Positions 18,302 through 27,410 are shown, numbered from the stretch's first letter. The stretch is DNA of 64,000 nt from Variovorax sp. KBW07 (GCF_003852515.1 NZ_QAJK01000026.1:1-64000); one strand, 5' to 3'. The notes: generated by a model not told the origin, from the sequence alone. A program made the numbers and translations.

Positions 18302-18805
18302 TCAGGCGATGGCTTCCAGCAGCAGGGCCTGCAGCACGAAGCGCCGGTTGTCGGCCAGCGGTGTCTTGTCTCCGAGCAGCTCCGCGAGCCGATCGGCCGG
18401 GTGGCCCGCCACGGCGGCACCGTCGAACACCGGAATGCCGGCGTGCTGGCCGATGCGCTGCACCAGCGCCGCGTCCAGCCCCTGGCACTCCACGGCTTCA
18501 TAGAGACGGCCGAGCATGCGGGCGGTGTCCTGCACTTCCTGCGGTGCGCTCGCGGGCGACAGGCCCGAGCGCATAACCGCCACGTGCGCACCCAGTTCCC
18601 TGGCGGCGCGATGGAACAGCGCCTGGGCCTCGTCGGGTTGCGTTTCGCACAGCAGCCCCAGGTTTCGGCCGCGCAGCAGCCTGGGCACATTCCCGTCCAG
18701 GGCGGCACGCTGGAGCATCCGGGCGCGGCACAGCAGGTTCGTCACCTTGAGCGGCGAGAGCTGCGGCACGGCCTCGGGGGCACGGGTCTGGGGCGAATGG
18801 GGCAT
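18302..18805 (-). CDS. Ornithine-carbamoyltransferase N-domain-like protein, probably catalytically dead
   Basis: The 167 residues resemble the carbamoyl-phosphate domain of ornithine transcarbamylases: RGRNLGLLCE (48-55), ARELGAHVAVM (68-78), QEVQDTARMLGRLYEAV (89-105), AGIPVFDG (122-129) and HPADRLAEL (135-143). The STRTR phosphate-binding loop is replaced by TQPDEAQ (55-61), the HPxQ glutamine is lost, and the ornithine-binding second domain is absent. It is therefore unlikely to be a transcarbamylase. The start ATG 18805 lacks a clear ribosome site; a TTG lies at 18832. An FNR-type box with TAACCT -10 spacing lies just upstream, so it is probably expressed at low oxygen with the cco genes. 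Confidence 0.7.
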   Translation of the reverse strand: MPHSPQTRAPEAVPQLSPLKVTNLLCRARMLQRAALDGNVPRLLRGRNLGLLCETQPDEAQALFHRAARELGAHVAVMRSGLSPASAPQEVQDTARMLGRLYEAVECQGLDAALVQRIGQHAGIPVFDGAAVAGHPADRLAELLGDKTPLADNRRFVLQALLLEAIA

Positions 18806-18858
18806 GGCAATGGTCGGTATATGACTCGCCAAGGTTAGGCACGGCCACCGCCCCGGAT

Positions 18859-18872
18859 TTGATGCAGGTCAA
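18859..18872 (-). promoter_or_regulatory. FNR-type box upstream of the OTC-like gene
   Basis: TTGATGCAGGTCAA has one mismatch to TTGAT-N4-ATCAA. A TAACCT hexamer on the minus strand (18832-18837) is centred 31 bp away, class II spacing for the OTC-like gene. The regulator gene on the other side starts about 178 bp from the box centre. Confidence 0.65.
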
Positions 18873-19042
18873 GCGGCGGGCACGTGCCCCTGTGACTTGC
18901 CGCACGCCGCGTGCCGTTGATACACGCCGGACACACTTCATTCACCCAGCGTTACCGGCCGATTCCGGCCGTTGTCATTGCGCGGCCCGCGGCTTCCTAG
19001 CATCGACCCATCGACACGCGACAAGACAAAAAAGGAACCCCG

Positions 19043-19810
19043 ATGCTCAATACCGCCGCCCCCTCGCAGACCGCACCGGCCATGCCCGACGTGGCGCTGG
19101 CCACCCTCGGCAACGCGTGCGCGGGCCGGCAGACCGCCGACACGCTGAAGCTGCTGTGCGAGCAACTCCGGCCGCAGCGCCGCGTCGTGCACACGGGCGA
19201 CGTGATCTACCAGGCCGGCGAGCGCTTCGGCAACCTCTACATTCTGAACTCGGGTTTCTTCAAGATCGTGAACCTCTCGGCCGACGGGCGCGAGCAGGTG
19301 GTGGGCCTGAAGTTCCGCGGCGACTGGCTCGGCTTCGACGGCATCGCGGGCAGCCGCTATTCGTGCGACGCCGTGGCCATGGACACCGGTGAAATCTGGG
19401 TGGTGCCCTACGAGTCCTTGCTGGCCGCCTGCGTCGCGTGCCCGCCCTTGCTGCAGGTGCTGCATGCCGCCATGAGCCGCGAGATTGCGCACGACCGCGA
19501 TTCGCTGATGTCGGTCTGCACGCTGCCCGCTGACGCGCGCGTGGCCGAGTTTCTTCGCCATTGGGCCGAGTCGCTGGCCGAGCGCGGCATGCGCACCGAC
19601 GAGATCACGCTGCGCATGACGCGCGCCGAAATCGGCAACTACCTGGGCATGACGCTGGAGAGCGTGAGCCGCGCGCTGTCGAGGCTGGCACGCGACAAGG
19701 TCATCGGCTTCGCCACGAAGGGACGGCGCGATGTACAGATTCCCGACGTGAGGGCGCTGACTGCCTTCGTGCAGCGCTGCCTGGCCCCGGCGCCAACCAT
19801 GCTTCAGTAG
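19043..19810 (+). CDS. FNR/CRP-family regulator without iron-sulfur cysteines
   Basis: This 255-residue regulator has a cNMP-type beta-barrel (about 45-150), a dimer helix and a C-terminal HTH. The recognition helix carries E206, S209 and R210 (ESVSR), the FNR residues that read TTGAT. E. coli FNR uses a CxxCx5C group near the N-terminus and C122. Here only C26 and C39 lie N-terminally and no Cys matches C122 (IWVVPYE). Oxygen sensing through the classical [4Fe-4S] cluster is therefore unlikely, and it may act like FixK or Dnr. It is the natural candidate to bind the five FNR boxes in this window. Confidence 0.88.
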   Translation: MLNTAAPSQTAPAMPDVALATLGNACAGRQTADTLKLLCEQLRPQRRVVHTGDVIYQAGERFGNLYILNSGFFKIVNLSADGREQVVGLKFRGDWLGFDGIAGSRYSCDAVAMDTGEIWVVPYESLLAACVACPPLLQVLHAAMSREIAHDRDSLMSVCTLPADARVAEFLRHWAESLAERGMRTDEITLRMTRAEIGNYLGMTLESVSRALSRLARDKVIGFATKGRRDVQIPDVRALTAFVQRCLAPAPTMLQ

Positions 19811-19819
19811 CAAGCGGAA

Positions 19820-19834
19820 GCGCCGGGCCGGCGC
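19820..19834. terminator. G/C hairpin between convergent fnr-like and kinase genes
   Basis: GCGCCGG-G-CCGGCGC is a near-perfect hairpin, followed by GTTT on the plus strand. It lies in the 27-bp gap between the two convergent stop codons and could terminate from the plus side. Confidence 0.45.
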
Positions 19835-19837
19835 GTT

Positions 19838-21964
19838 TCAGGCCGCGCGGCCGGCCAGCACCTTCGCCATGGCCTGCGCCAGCTCGGAACGCGTGTACGG
19901 CTTGCGCAGCAGCTCCCAGCTCTGCGGCACTTCGCGGTCGGCGTCCAGCAGCTCCGACGAAAAGCCCGACATCAGCAGCACCGCCAGCTGCGGAAAGCGC
20001 CGCTGCACTTCGGTGGCCAGTTGCGTGCCGCGCATGCCGGCGCCCAGTGCGATGTCGCTCAGCAGCAGGTCGATGGGCGCTACACCCGCGTCCAGCGTCG
20101 ACAGGGCCTGCTCGGCCGTGGCGGCGGCAATCACCTCGCAGCCCAGCGTGGACAGAAAGGTGTCGACCACCTTCAGGACTTCCGCGTCGTCTTCGACCAG
20201 CATCACGCGCAGGCCGGGCGGAATGGTTTCGTCGGCGCGCTCGTCCAAGGCGACCGGCGTGCGGGCTGGCTCCCGCGAGGGCAGGTAGAGCGTGACCGTG
20301 GTGCCCTGGCCGGCCTTGCTGTCGATCGCGACCGCGCCCCGGGACTGGTTGACGAAGCCATGCACCGTGCTCAGCCCCAGGCCCGTGCCGCGGCCGGCTT
20401 CCTTGGTGGTGAAGAAGGGTTCGAAGGCGCGCTCCTTCACCTCGTCGGACATGCCCGTGCCGGTGTCGGAAATGGAAATGGCGACGAAGTGCGCGGCGGC
20501 ATCCTTGTTCGGGTCGTTGCGTTCGCTGCGCAGGGCCGCCGGCAACGCGCCGCAGGCCTCGGTGCGAAAACACAGCGTGCCGCCCTCGGGCATGGCGTCG
20601 CGCGCGTTGATGGCGATGTTGAGCAGCGCCGATTCAAGCTGCCCCGGGTCGGCCGTCACGGGCGGGCAGTCCGGCGCGGTGTCGATCTCGATGCGAATGC
20701 GCTGGTCGAGCGTGCGGCGCAGCATGTCGGCCAGCGAATGCAGCAGCGCGCGGGTGTCGACCGTGCTCGGTTGCAGCACCTGCCGCCGCGAAAACGCCAG
20801 CAGCTTGCCGGTGAGTTCGGCACCGCGCCGCGTGGCGCGCGTGGCGGCGCTCAAGAGCTGTTGCGCATAGCTGTCGTGCGCCAGCGCGGGCAGCTCTTCC
20901 AGCACCTGCAGGTTGCCCTGGATGACGGTCAGCAGGTTGTTGAAGTCGTGCGCGATGCCGCCCGTGAGCTGGCCGACGCTCTCCAGGCGCTGCGCGTGGT
21001 TGAGCTCTTCTTCGGTCTGCACGCGCTGCAGGCTGGTGGCCAGCAGGCTCGACAGAGATTCGAGAAAGCTCACTTCCTCGTCGCCGAAGCGCTTGGACTC
21101 CTTCGAGCGCACCGACAGCATGCCGATGACGCGGCCCCGATCGCTCAGCGGCACGGCGAGCGCGCTGACCAGCCCGGCTTCGAGATACGCCCGCGGCACG
21201 GCGAAGCGATGCTCCAGCCGGTAGTCCGGTATGACGACCGGCCGGCCTTGTGCAAACACGAAACCGGGCGGCGTGTTGGGCCGGTTGGCGATGCGCGTGC
21301 CGATCTCTTCGCCCGCGAGCAGGCCGACGCCGCTGGCCACCCGGAATTCGAGCCGGTTGCCATCGAGCAGCCACACCATCGCGACTTCGACCTGCAGGGC
21401 CGTGGTAATGATTTCCGGCACGTGCTCCAGCACCACCTGCAGATCGCGCGTGTCCACCGCAAGGCGCCCCAGCTGGGCCAGGTGCTCGCTGTAGCGGGCG
21501 CGTTGCAGCGCCTGCTTCACGCGCGGGTAGGCGCCGATGTCGCGGATGGCGGCCACCACGAAGGGCAGGCCCTGGTTCTGCAGCGGGCTGAGCGCGATCT
21601 CGACCATGACCTCGCTGTCGTCCTTGCGCCGGGCCACCAGCTCCATGTGCGTGCCCATGGGGCGAGGGCGGGGCGCGCGGCCATAGGCCTCGCGGTACGA
21701 GGCATGGCGCGGGCGGATGCTGTCGGGCACCAGCGCGTCGACGTTCAGGCCCACCAGTTCTTCGACCGTGTAGCCCAGCAGCGTGGCGGCCGAGGGGTTG
21801 GCCAGGATGATGCGGCCCGCCTGGTCCACCAGCAGCAGCGAATCGGGGTAGGCGATGAAGAGCGAGCGGAACACGCTGCCTTCCTCGACGCCCGACGGCA
21901 GCCCCAGCATGGGCAGCTCGGGCAGCGAGGGCTGCGAAGGAGGCGGGCCCGCGGCGTCAGCCAT
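19838..21964 (-). CDS. Hybrid sensor histidine kinase (PAS-GAF-HisKA-HATPase-REC)
   Basis: A 708-residue soluble hybrid kinase. A PAS domain spans about 31-145, a GAF domain about 165-315, and the dimerisation domain has the phosphorylated H339 in GGIAHDFNNLL. The ATPase N box is NIAINARDAM (449-458) with G boxes SDTGTGM and GRGTGLGLS. A C-terminal receiver has D637 (LLLSDIAL). No membrane helix is seen, so the signal is cytoplasmic and possibly redox- or ligand-linked through PAS/GAF. It overlaps the upstream response regulator by 8 bp, which makes the pair an operon. Confidence 0.93.
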   Translation of the reverse strand: MADAAGPPPSQPSLPELPMLGLPSGVEEGSVFRSLFIAYPDSLLLVDQAGRIILANPSAATLLGYTVEELVGLNVDALVPDSIRPRHASYREAYGRAPRPRPMGTHMELVARRKDDSEVMVEIALSPLQNQGLPFVVAAIRDIGAYPRVKQALQRARYSEHLAQLGRLAVDTRDLQVVLEHVPEIITTALQVEVAMVWLLDGNRLEFRVASGVGLLAGEEIGTRIANRPNTPPGFVFAQGRPVVIPDYRLEHRFAVPRAYLEAGLVSALAVPLSDRGRVIGMLSVRSKESKRFGDEEVSFLESLSSLLATSLQRVQTEEELNHAQRLESVGQLTGGIAHDFNNLLTVIQGNLQVLEELPALAHDSYAQQLLSAATRATRRGAELTGKLLAFSRRQVLQPSTVDTRALLHSLADMLRRTLDQRIRIEIDTAPDCPPVTADPGQLESALLNIAINARDAMPEGGTLCFRTEACGALPAALRSERNDPNKDAAAHFVAISISDTGTGMSDEVKERAFEPFFTTKEAGRGTGLGLSTVHGFVNQSRGAVAIDSKAGQGTTVTLYLPSREPARTPVALDERADETIPPGLRVMLVEDDAEVLKVVDTFLSTLGCEVIAAATAEQALSTLDAGVAPIDLLLSDIALGAGMRGTQLATEVQRRFPQLAVLLMSGFSSELLDADREVPQSWELLRKPYTRSELAQAMAKVLAGRAA

Positions 21965-22676
21965 GGGACACCGGCGGGATCAGGATGTAGCCCGCGCCCC
22001 GCACCGACTTGATGAGCTGCGGATCGTCCGCGTCGGCTTCGATCTTCCTGCGCAGCCGGCCGACCTGCACGTCGATCGTGCGGTCGAAAGGCGCGGCTTC
22101 GCGTCCGCGTGTTTCTTCCAGAAGAAAGTCGCGCGACAGCACGCGGCCGGGGTGGCGGGCAAAGGCCTGCAGCAAGTCGAATTCGCCGCCGGTCAGCGTG
22201 ACCTCTTCGCCTTTCGGGTTCCTGAGGCTGCGCGCGGCGGTGTCGAGTTGCCAGCCCGCGAAGCGCAGCTTGTGGGCGGAGGCGGCGGGCAACACCGGCG
22301 TCTCGGGCGTCAGACGGCGCAACACCGCCTTCACGCGCGCCACCAGTTCGCGCAGGTCGAAGGGCTTGGTCACGTAGTCGTCGGCACCGACCTCCAGGCC
22401 GACCACCTTGTCGACCGCGTCGCCCCGGCCGGTGACGATGACGAGGCCGCAGCGCCAGCTCTCGCGCATGCGGCGCGCGATGGAAAAGCCGTCTTCGCCG
22501 GGCAGGCCGAGATCGAGCAGCACGAGGTCGGCGGGGTCGGTGTCCATCAGCGCCATGAGGGCGCGGCCGTTGTGCAGCTGGGTGACGCGGAAGCCGTGGC
22601 CCTGCAGGTAGTTGGCCAGCAGCAGCGTGATGTCGACTTCGTCGTCGAGCACCGCGATGTGGGGGGCAGGTTTCAT
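21957..22676 (-). CDS. OmpR-family response regulator
   Basis: A 239-residue regulator with a receiver domain (acidic pair D11-D12, phosphorylated D55, K near 105 in VTKPFDLRELVARV) and a winged-helix DNA-binding domain. The latter is seen as LTGGEFDLLQAFARHPGRVLSR then VGRLRRKIE and RGAGYIL. The start at 22676 was chosen over upstream in-frame codons because it starts the domain directly. It is translationally coupled to the hybrid kinase that follows. Its targets are unknown. Confidence 0.93.
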   Translation of the reverse strand: MKPAPHIAVLDDEVDITLLLANYLQGHGFRVTQLHNGRALMALMDTDPADLVLLDLGLPGEDGFSIARRMRESWRCGLVIVTGRGDAVDKVVGLEVGADDYVTKPFDLRELVARVKAVLRRLTPETPVLPAASAHKLRFAGWQLDTAARSLRNPKGEEVTLTGGEFDLLQAFARHPGRVLSRDFLLEETRGREAAPFDRTIDVQVGRLRRKIEADADDPQLIKSVRGAGYILIPPVSHG

Positions 22677-22778
22677 GCGATGGCAGAGAAATGAAGCACG
22701 AATGTTTGTAAACAAACTTAATCAAGGAGCGTAGCACGCAGGCTTTGTGCAGCAGCACCCGCGCGGGCCGCCCGGCGG

Positions 22779-25148
22779 CTATCGCGTCCAGCGCCAGTTC
22801 TCGATTTCGGGCATGTCCTGGCCATGGCGCGTGATGTAGGCGCGGTGTTCCAGCAGCCTGTCGCGCAGATGCTGCTGCACGTGGCCCGTGCTGTCGCACA
22901 GGCGCGGCACGCGCGCGATGGCATCGGCGGCGAGGTGAAAGCGGTCCAGCCCGTTGAGCACCGTCATGTCGAAGGGCGTGGTGGTGGTGCCTTCCTCGCA
23001 ATAGCCGTGCACATGAAAGCCCGGATGGTTGCGCCGCTTGTAGATCAGCCGGTGGACCAGCGCGGGGTAGCCGTGGAACGCGAAGATCACCGGCCGGTCG
23101 GTGGTGAAGATCGCGTCGAAATCGGCGTCCGAAAGACCGTGTGGATGCGCGCTGGGCGACTGCAGCGCCATCAGGTCGACCACGTTCACCACCCGCACCT
23201 TGAGCTCGGGCACCCGCTCGCGCAGCAGGTCGACGGCCGCCATGGTCTCCAGCGTGGGCACGTCGCCAGCGCAGGCCATGACCACATCGGGCGTGCCGCC
23301 CTCGTCGTTGCTCGCCCAGTCCCAGATGCCCAGGCCCGTGGTGCAGTGGCGCGTCGCGGCGTCGATGTCCAGCCACTGCGGCCCGGGTTGCTTGCCGGCC
23401 ACGATGACGTTCACGTAGTCGCGGCTGCGCAGGCAATGGTCGACCACCGAGAGCAGGGTGTTGGCGTCGGGCGGCAGGTACACGCGCACTACCTCGGCCT
23501 TCTTGTTCACGACGTGATCGAGAAAGCCCGGGTCCTGGTGGCTGAAGCCGTTGTGGTCCTGCCGCCAGACGTGGCTGGTGAGCAGGTAGTTCAGCGACGC
23601 GACGGGCCGACGCCAGCCGATGCCGCGGGCCACCTTGAGCCACTTGGCGTGCTGGTTGAACATCGAGTCGACGATGTGGATGAAGGCCTCGTAGCACGAG
23701 AAGAAGCCGTGCCGCCCGGTCAGCAGGTAGCCTTCGAGCCAGCCCTGGCACAGGTGCTCGCTCAGGACTTCCATCACGCGGCCGTCGGGCGAGAGATGGT
23801 CGTCGCCGGACCATATCTGGGCGGTGGTGGTCCGGTCGGTCACCTCGAACAGCGCGCCCAGGCGGTTCGATGCGGTTTCGTCCGGCCCCATGACCCTGAA
23901 GTTGTTGTCTTGCGCACTGGCGCGCATGACTTCGCGCAGGAAATTGCCCGCGACGCGCGTGGCCTCGGCATCGGCCGCGCCCGGCGCCGTCACCGGCACG
24001 GCATGCGCGCGGAAGGGCGGCATTGCCAGGTCCTTCAGCAGCAAGCCGCCGTTGGCATGCGGATTGGCGCTCATGCGGCGCCGGCCGCTGGGTGCGAAGG
24101 CGGCGATTTCGGGGCGCAGTGTGCCGCGCGCATCGAACAGCTCTTCGGGCCGATAGCTGCGCAACCATTGCTCGAGCAGCTCGACATGGCCCGGCTTGCT
24201 GGCGAAACCGGTGAGCGGCACCTGGTGCGCGCGGAAGGTGCCTTCGATCTGAAGGCCGTCCACCTCGCGTGGCCCGGTCCAGCCCTTGGGAGAACGCAGC
24301 ACGATCATGGGCCAGCGCGGCCTGGCACTGAAGCCGTTCTTGCGGGCGTTGGCCTGGATGGCGCGGATGCTGTCCAGGGCGGTGTCGAGCACGGCCGCCA
24401 TCTGCCGGTGCATTGCCATGGGCTCGTCGCCCACCACGAAGTACGGCTCGTGGCCGTAGCCGCGCAGCAGTTGCGTCAGCTCTTCCTCGTCGATGCGCGC
24501 CAGCACGGTGGGGCCGGCGATCTTGTAGCCGTTCAGGTGCAGGATCGGCAGCACGGCACCGTCGCGTGCAGGGTTCAGGAACTTGTTGGAATGCCAGCTC
24601 GCCGCCAGCGCACCGGTCTCGGCCTCGCCGTCGCCGATCACGCAGCAGGCCAGCAGCGAGGGGTTGTCGAACACCGCGCCGTAGGCGTGCAGCAGCGAAT
24701 AGCCGAGCTCGCCGCCCTCGTGGATGGAGCCCGGTGTTTCCGGCGCCACGTGGCTCGGGATGCCGCCGGGAAACGAGAACTGCCTGAACAGCCGCTGCAG
24801 GCCCTCGGCGTCCTGGGAAATGGCGGGGTAGACCTCGCTGTAGGTGCCTTCGAGGTAGGTGTTGGCAACGACGCCCGGTCCGCCGTGCCCGGGACCCGCG
24901 ATGAAGATCGCGTCGAGGTCCCTCGCGTTGATGCAGCGGTTCATGTGCGCGTAGATGAAATTCAGGCCCGGCGTCGTGCCCCAATGCCCCAGCAGGCGCG
25001 GCTTGATGTGCGAAAGCGCGAGCTTCTCGCGCAGCAGCGGGTTGTCCATCAGGTAGATCTGGCCCGCCGAGAGGTAGTTGGCGGCGCGCCACCAGGCATC
25101 GAGCAGCATGAAGTCGTCCGGCGTTGCGGGTGTGGGAAGGAAGGCCAT
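22779..25148 (-). CDS. xfp: Xylulose-5-phosphate/fructose-6-phosphate phosphoketolase
   Basis: A 789-residue thiamine-diphosphate enzyme that splits xylulose 5-phosphate (or fructose 6-phosphate) with phosphate into acetyl phosphate plus glyceraldehyde 3-phosphate (or erythrose 4-phosphate). Family blocks are present: [47 protein letters not shown] (the longest block), the TDP-binding GDGEAETG, and [11 protein letters not shown]. The length is standard. The start ATG 25148 has a poor ribosome site; an in-frame ATG at 25199 is possible. Two degenerate FNR-like sites (25216-25229 and 25271-25284) and one perfect FNR box lie in the divergent region, which suggests low-oxygen use to make acetyl phosphate. 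Confidence 0.95.
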   Translation of the reverse strand: MAFLPTPATPDDFMLLDAWWRAANYLSAGQIYLMDNPLLREKLALSHIKPRLLGHWGTTPGLNFIYAHMNRCINARDLDAIFIAGPGHGGPGVVANTYLEGTYSEVYPAISQDAEGLQRLFRQFSFPGGIPSHVAPETPGSIHEGGELGYSLLHAYGAVFDNPSLLACCVIGDGEAETGALAASWHSNKFLNPARDGAVLPILHLNGYKIAGPTVLARIDEEELTQLLRGYGHEPYFVVGDEPMAMHRQMAAVLDTALDSIRAIQANARKNGFSARPRWPMIVLRSPKGWTGPREVDGLQIEGTFRAHQVPLTGFASKPGHVELLEQWLRSYRPEELFDARGTLRPEIAAFAPSGRRRMSANPHANGGLLLKDLAMPPFRAHAVPVTAPGAADAEATRVAGNFLREVMRASAQDNNFRVMGPDETASNRLGALFEVTDRTTTAQIWSGDDHLSPDGRVMEVLSEHLCQGWLEGYLLTGRHGFFSCYEAFIHIVDSMFNQHAKWLKVARGIGWRRPVASLNYLLTSHVWRQDHNGFSHQDPGFLDHVVNKKAEVVRVYLPPDANTLLSVVDHCLRSRDYVNVIVAGKQPGPQWLDIDAATRHCTTGLGIWDWASNDEGGTPDVVMACAGDVPTLETMAAVDLLRERVPELKVRVVNVVDLMALQSPSAHPHGLSDADFDAIFTTDRPVIFAFHGYPALVHRLIYKRRNHPGFHVHGYCEEGTTTTPFDMTVLNGLDRFHLAADAIARVPRLCDSTGHVQQHLRDRLLEHRAYITRHGQDMPEIENWRWTR

Positions 25149-25345
25149 GTAGGGCTGCTTTCTGGTGGACGGGGTGGACGAACGTCCCAGTATGGGCATG
25201 CGGGCGCGCGCCGGGTTGATGTTGCGCAAGCCGGTAACAACCGATACAGGACGCACGTCTTTGTGTTGTCTTGATCCGCCGCAAGGCCTGGGGCGCGCGG
25301 CACGCTCATCTGGCCGCACCGGCGCTCGTCCGTTCTTCCCGTGCC

Positions 25346-25359
25346 TTGATACGGATCAA
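25346..25359. promoter_or_regulatory. FNR box upstream of the desaturase, possibly shared with phosphoketolase
   Basis: TTGATACGGATCAA is an exact FNR consensus. CAGAAT at 25382-25387 is centred 32 bp away, class II spacing for the desaturase gene (ATG 25413). The phosphoketolase start is about 200 bp away on the other side. Confidence 0.85.
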
Positions 25360-25412
25360 GGCCCGTGGCCGGTGCGCTTCGCAGAATGGCGCGCACTGTT
25401 CACGAGGTACGA

Positions 25413-26597
25413 ATGCAATCCCTGTTCTATTCCGGCGTTCTGGATCTTCCCTGGTGGGGCGCCGTGCTGGCCGCGCTGGCGCTCACGCACGTCACCATCG
25501 CGTCGGTCACCATCTTCCTGCACCGCCACCAGGCCCATCGCGCGCTCGAGCTGCATCCGGTGGCGAGCCATTTCTTCCGCTTGTGGCTGTGGCTGACCAC
25601 CGGCATGGTGACCCGGGAGTGGGCCGCGGTGCACCGCAAGCACCACGCCAAGTGCGAGACGCCCGAAGACCCGCACAGCCCGCAGGTGTACGGACTCAAC
25701 CGCGTGCTGTGGGGCGGCGTGCTGCTGTACGTGCGCGAAGCGGCGAACACGGAAACCCTGGAGCGCTACGGCCACGGCACGCCCGACGACTGGGTGGAGC
25801 GCAACCTGTACTCGCGCTACAAGATCATGGGCATCGTGCTGATGGGCATCGTCGACATGGTGTTGTTCGGCGTGCTGCCGGGCGCACTGGTGCTGCTCAC
25901 GCAGATCGCATGGATTCCGTTCTGGGCGGCCGGCGTGGTCAACGGCATCGGCCACTACTGGGGCTACCGCAACTGGCCGGCCCGCGACGCCAGCACGAAC
26001 ATTTCGCCCATCGGCATCCTGATCGGCGGCGAAGAGCTGCACAACAACCACCACGCCTTTCCCGCCTCGGCCAAGCTTTCGAGCAAGTGGTTCGAGTTCG
26101 ACATCGGCTGGCTCTACATCCGCGTGCTGCAGGCGCTGGGCCTGGCGAAGGTGAAGCACGTGGCGCCGACGCCGCGCTTCGTCGCGCCCAAGGCCAACGT
26201 CGACCTGGCCACGGTGCAGGCCATCATTCGCTGCCACTACGACGTGCTCTCGAACTACACGCGCTCGCTGAAGAAGGCTTGTGCTACCGAACTGGGCCGC
26301 CTGCGCCGCAAGTCGCCGGAAGCAGCGCGCGTGCTGAAGACCGTGAAGCCGTGGCTCGGCAAGGAGCAGGGCGCGCTCGGCGCGTCGCGGCAGTTGCAGG
26401 TGGCGCAGGCACTGAAGGCATCGCAGGCGCTGGCCACCATGTATGCGATGCGCGGCGAGCTGACCGCGCTATGGAGCCGCTCCGCCGCCACCGGCGAGCA
26501 GCTTGCCAGGCACCTGCAGGACTGGTGCCAGCGCGCCGAGGCCAGCGGCATCGCGCCGCTGGCCGAGTTTTCGCGCCGCCTGCGTTCCTATGCCTGA
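25413..26597 (+). CDS. Membrane fatty-acid desaturase (acyl-CoA/acyl-lipid delta-9 type)
   Basis: A 394-residue membrane di-iron desaturase with three histidine boxes: HRHQAH at 37-42, HRKHH at 74-78 and HNNHH at 210-214. Four or so membrane helices lie between them, as in OLE1/DesC-type enzymes that insert a double bond into saturated acyl chains using O2. The C-terminal 150 residues form an extra Lys/Arg- and Ala-rich helical tail. The start at 25413 has GAGGT upstream. An FNR box at class II distance implies induction as oxygen falls, sensible for an O2-consuming enzyme. It is followed by a hemerythrin-like gene at 37 bp. Confidence 0.88.
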   Translation: MQSLFYSGVLDLPWWGAVLAALALTHVTIASVTIFLHRHQAHRALELHPVASHFFRLWLWLTTGMVTREWAAVHRKHHAKCETPEDPHSPQVYGLNRVLWGGVLLYVREAANTETLERYGHGTPDDWVERNLYSRYKIMGIVLMGIVDMVLFGVLPGALVLLTQIAWIPFWAAGVVNGIGHYWGYRNWPARDASTNISPIGILIGGEELHNNHHAFPASAKLSSKWFEFDIGWLYIRVLQALGLAKVKHVAPTPRFVAPKANVDLATVQAIIRCHYDVLSNYTRSLKKACATELGRLRRKSPEAARVLKTVKPWLGKEQGALGASRQLQVAQALKASQALATMYAMRGELTALWSRSAATGEQLARHLQDWCQRAEASGIAPLAEFSRRLRSYA

Positions 26598-26634
26598 CTT
26601 TGTGTGCCCGACAAACACAAGGAGCTGCCGCCCC

Positions 26635-27222
26635 ATGACCCACGCCACCGTTCGCATCATTCGCCAGGAGCACGCCGCGCTGGCCGCCATGCTCCGCTCC
26701 ATCGTCCTGCTGCTGGAGCAGCACCGCAAGAAGGGCAGCCTGCCCGACTTTGCGACGCTGCGGGCCATGCTTTTCTATGTGGACGAGTTTCCCGAGAAGC
26801 GCCACCACCGCAAGGAAACCGAGCTGCTGTTTCCCAAGCTGCGCGCCCGTACCCCGATCTCGCGGGACCTGCTGGACAAGCTCGACAGCGACCATGCCCG
26901 GGGCGAGCGAAGAATCCGCGATGTCGAGCATGCGCTGCTCGCGTTCGAGATGCTCGGCGAGTCGCGCCGCGAAGCCTTCGAAACCACGGTCGGCGACTAC
27001 GTCGACTTCTACCTGCTCCACATGGCGCTGGAGGAACGCGAGATTCTTCCGCTGGCCGAGCGCGTGCTGACCGAGAACGACTGGCTCGACCTGGACGAGG
27101 CCTTTGCACAGAACCGCGACCCGATGACCGGGCACGTGCCCGAGCTCGAATACAACGCGCTGTTCACGCGCATCGTGAACATGGTTCCCGCGCCCATCGG
27201 CCTGGGGCCTGCGCTCGACTGA
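26635..27222 (+). CDS. Hemerythrin-like HHE-domain protein
   Basis: A 195-residue helical protein with the HHE cation-binding pattern: IRQEH (9-13), FPEKRHHRKETELLFP (52-67), DHARGE (85-90) and LLHMALEEREILPLAE near 127-142. Proteins of this family bind a non-heme iron pair and handle O2, NO or iron. The start has AAGGAG ten bases upstream. It lies in the desaturase transcription unit under the FNR box, which supports a low-oxygen or NO-related role. Confidence 0.85.
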   Translation: MTHATVRIIRQEHAALAAMLRSIVLLLEQHRKKGSLPDFATLRAMLFYVDEFPEKRHHRKETELLFPKLRARTPISRDLLDKLDSDHARGERRIRDVEHALLAFEMLGESRREAFETTVGDYVDFYLLHMALEEREILPLAERVLTENDWLDLDEAFAQNRDPMTGHVPELEYNALFTRIVNMVPAPIGLGPALD

Positions 27223-27224
27223 CC

Positions 27225-27260
27225 ATGAATTCGCAACCCGACATCGAAGCTGTGCCATGA
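27225..27260 (+). CDS. Eleven-codon mini-ORF coupled to the next small gene
   Basis: ATG at 27225 opens a frame MNSQPDIEAVP that ends in a TGA overlapping the next ATG (ATGA). It follows the hemerythrin-like stop by two bases. It could be a translation-coupling leader or chance; no ribosome site is evident. Confidence 0.3.
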   Translation: MNSQPDIEAVP

Positions 27261-27400
27261 CGAAGTTCACATTGAACGGAACCCTTCAATTCCTCGGGTT
27301 CGGCATTGCCACGCTGCTGGCCACGGGCGTCCTGGTGCTCGGCGGGCTGAACGAACGCGGGCTGGTGAAGTTCTGCGAAACCATCGTCGCCTGTGCTTGA
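27257..27400 (+). CDS. Small single-helix membrane protein, 47 residues
   Basis: The frame codes for MTKFTLNGTLQFLGFGIATL followed by a Leu/Val-rich helix (LATGVLVLGGL) and a short tail ending FCETIVACA. It is not in a family I recognise. It lies at the end of the desaturase-hemerythrin unit, and its stop codon overlaps the FNR box of the next gene. It resembles the small membrane subunits often found beside respiratory genes, but that is only size and context. Confidence 0.5.
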   Translation: MTKFTLNGTLQFLGFGIATLLATGVLVLGGLNERGLVKFCETIVACA

Positions 27401-27410
27401 TCCAGATCAA
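27397..27410. promoter_or_regulatory. FNR box upstream of bacteriohemerythrin
   Basis: TTGATCCAGATCAA is an exact FNR consensus. GATACT at 27433-27438 is centred 32 bp away (class II spacing). The hemerythrin ATG is at 27471. The box overlaps the stop codon of the small ORF before it. Confidence 0.85.

Noticed and set aside
18302-18805. Functional ornithine carbamoyltransferase
   Set aside because: The STRTR loop, HPxQ glutamine and second domain are missing.
25216-25284. Two extra FNR boxes (TTGAT-N4-CGCAA) before phosphoketolase
   Set aside because: Right half-sites match only 3 of 5; kept as weak hints in the gene entry, not as features.
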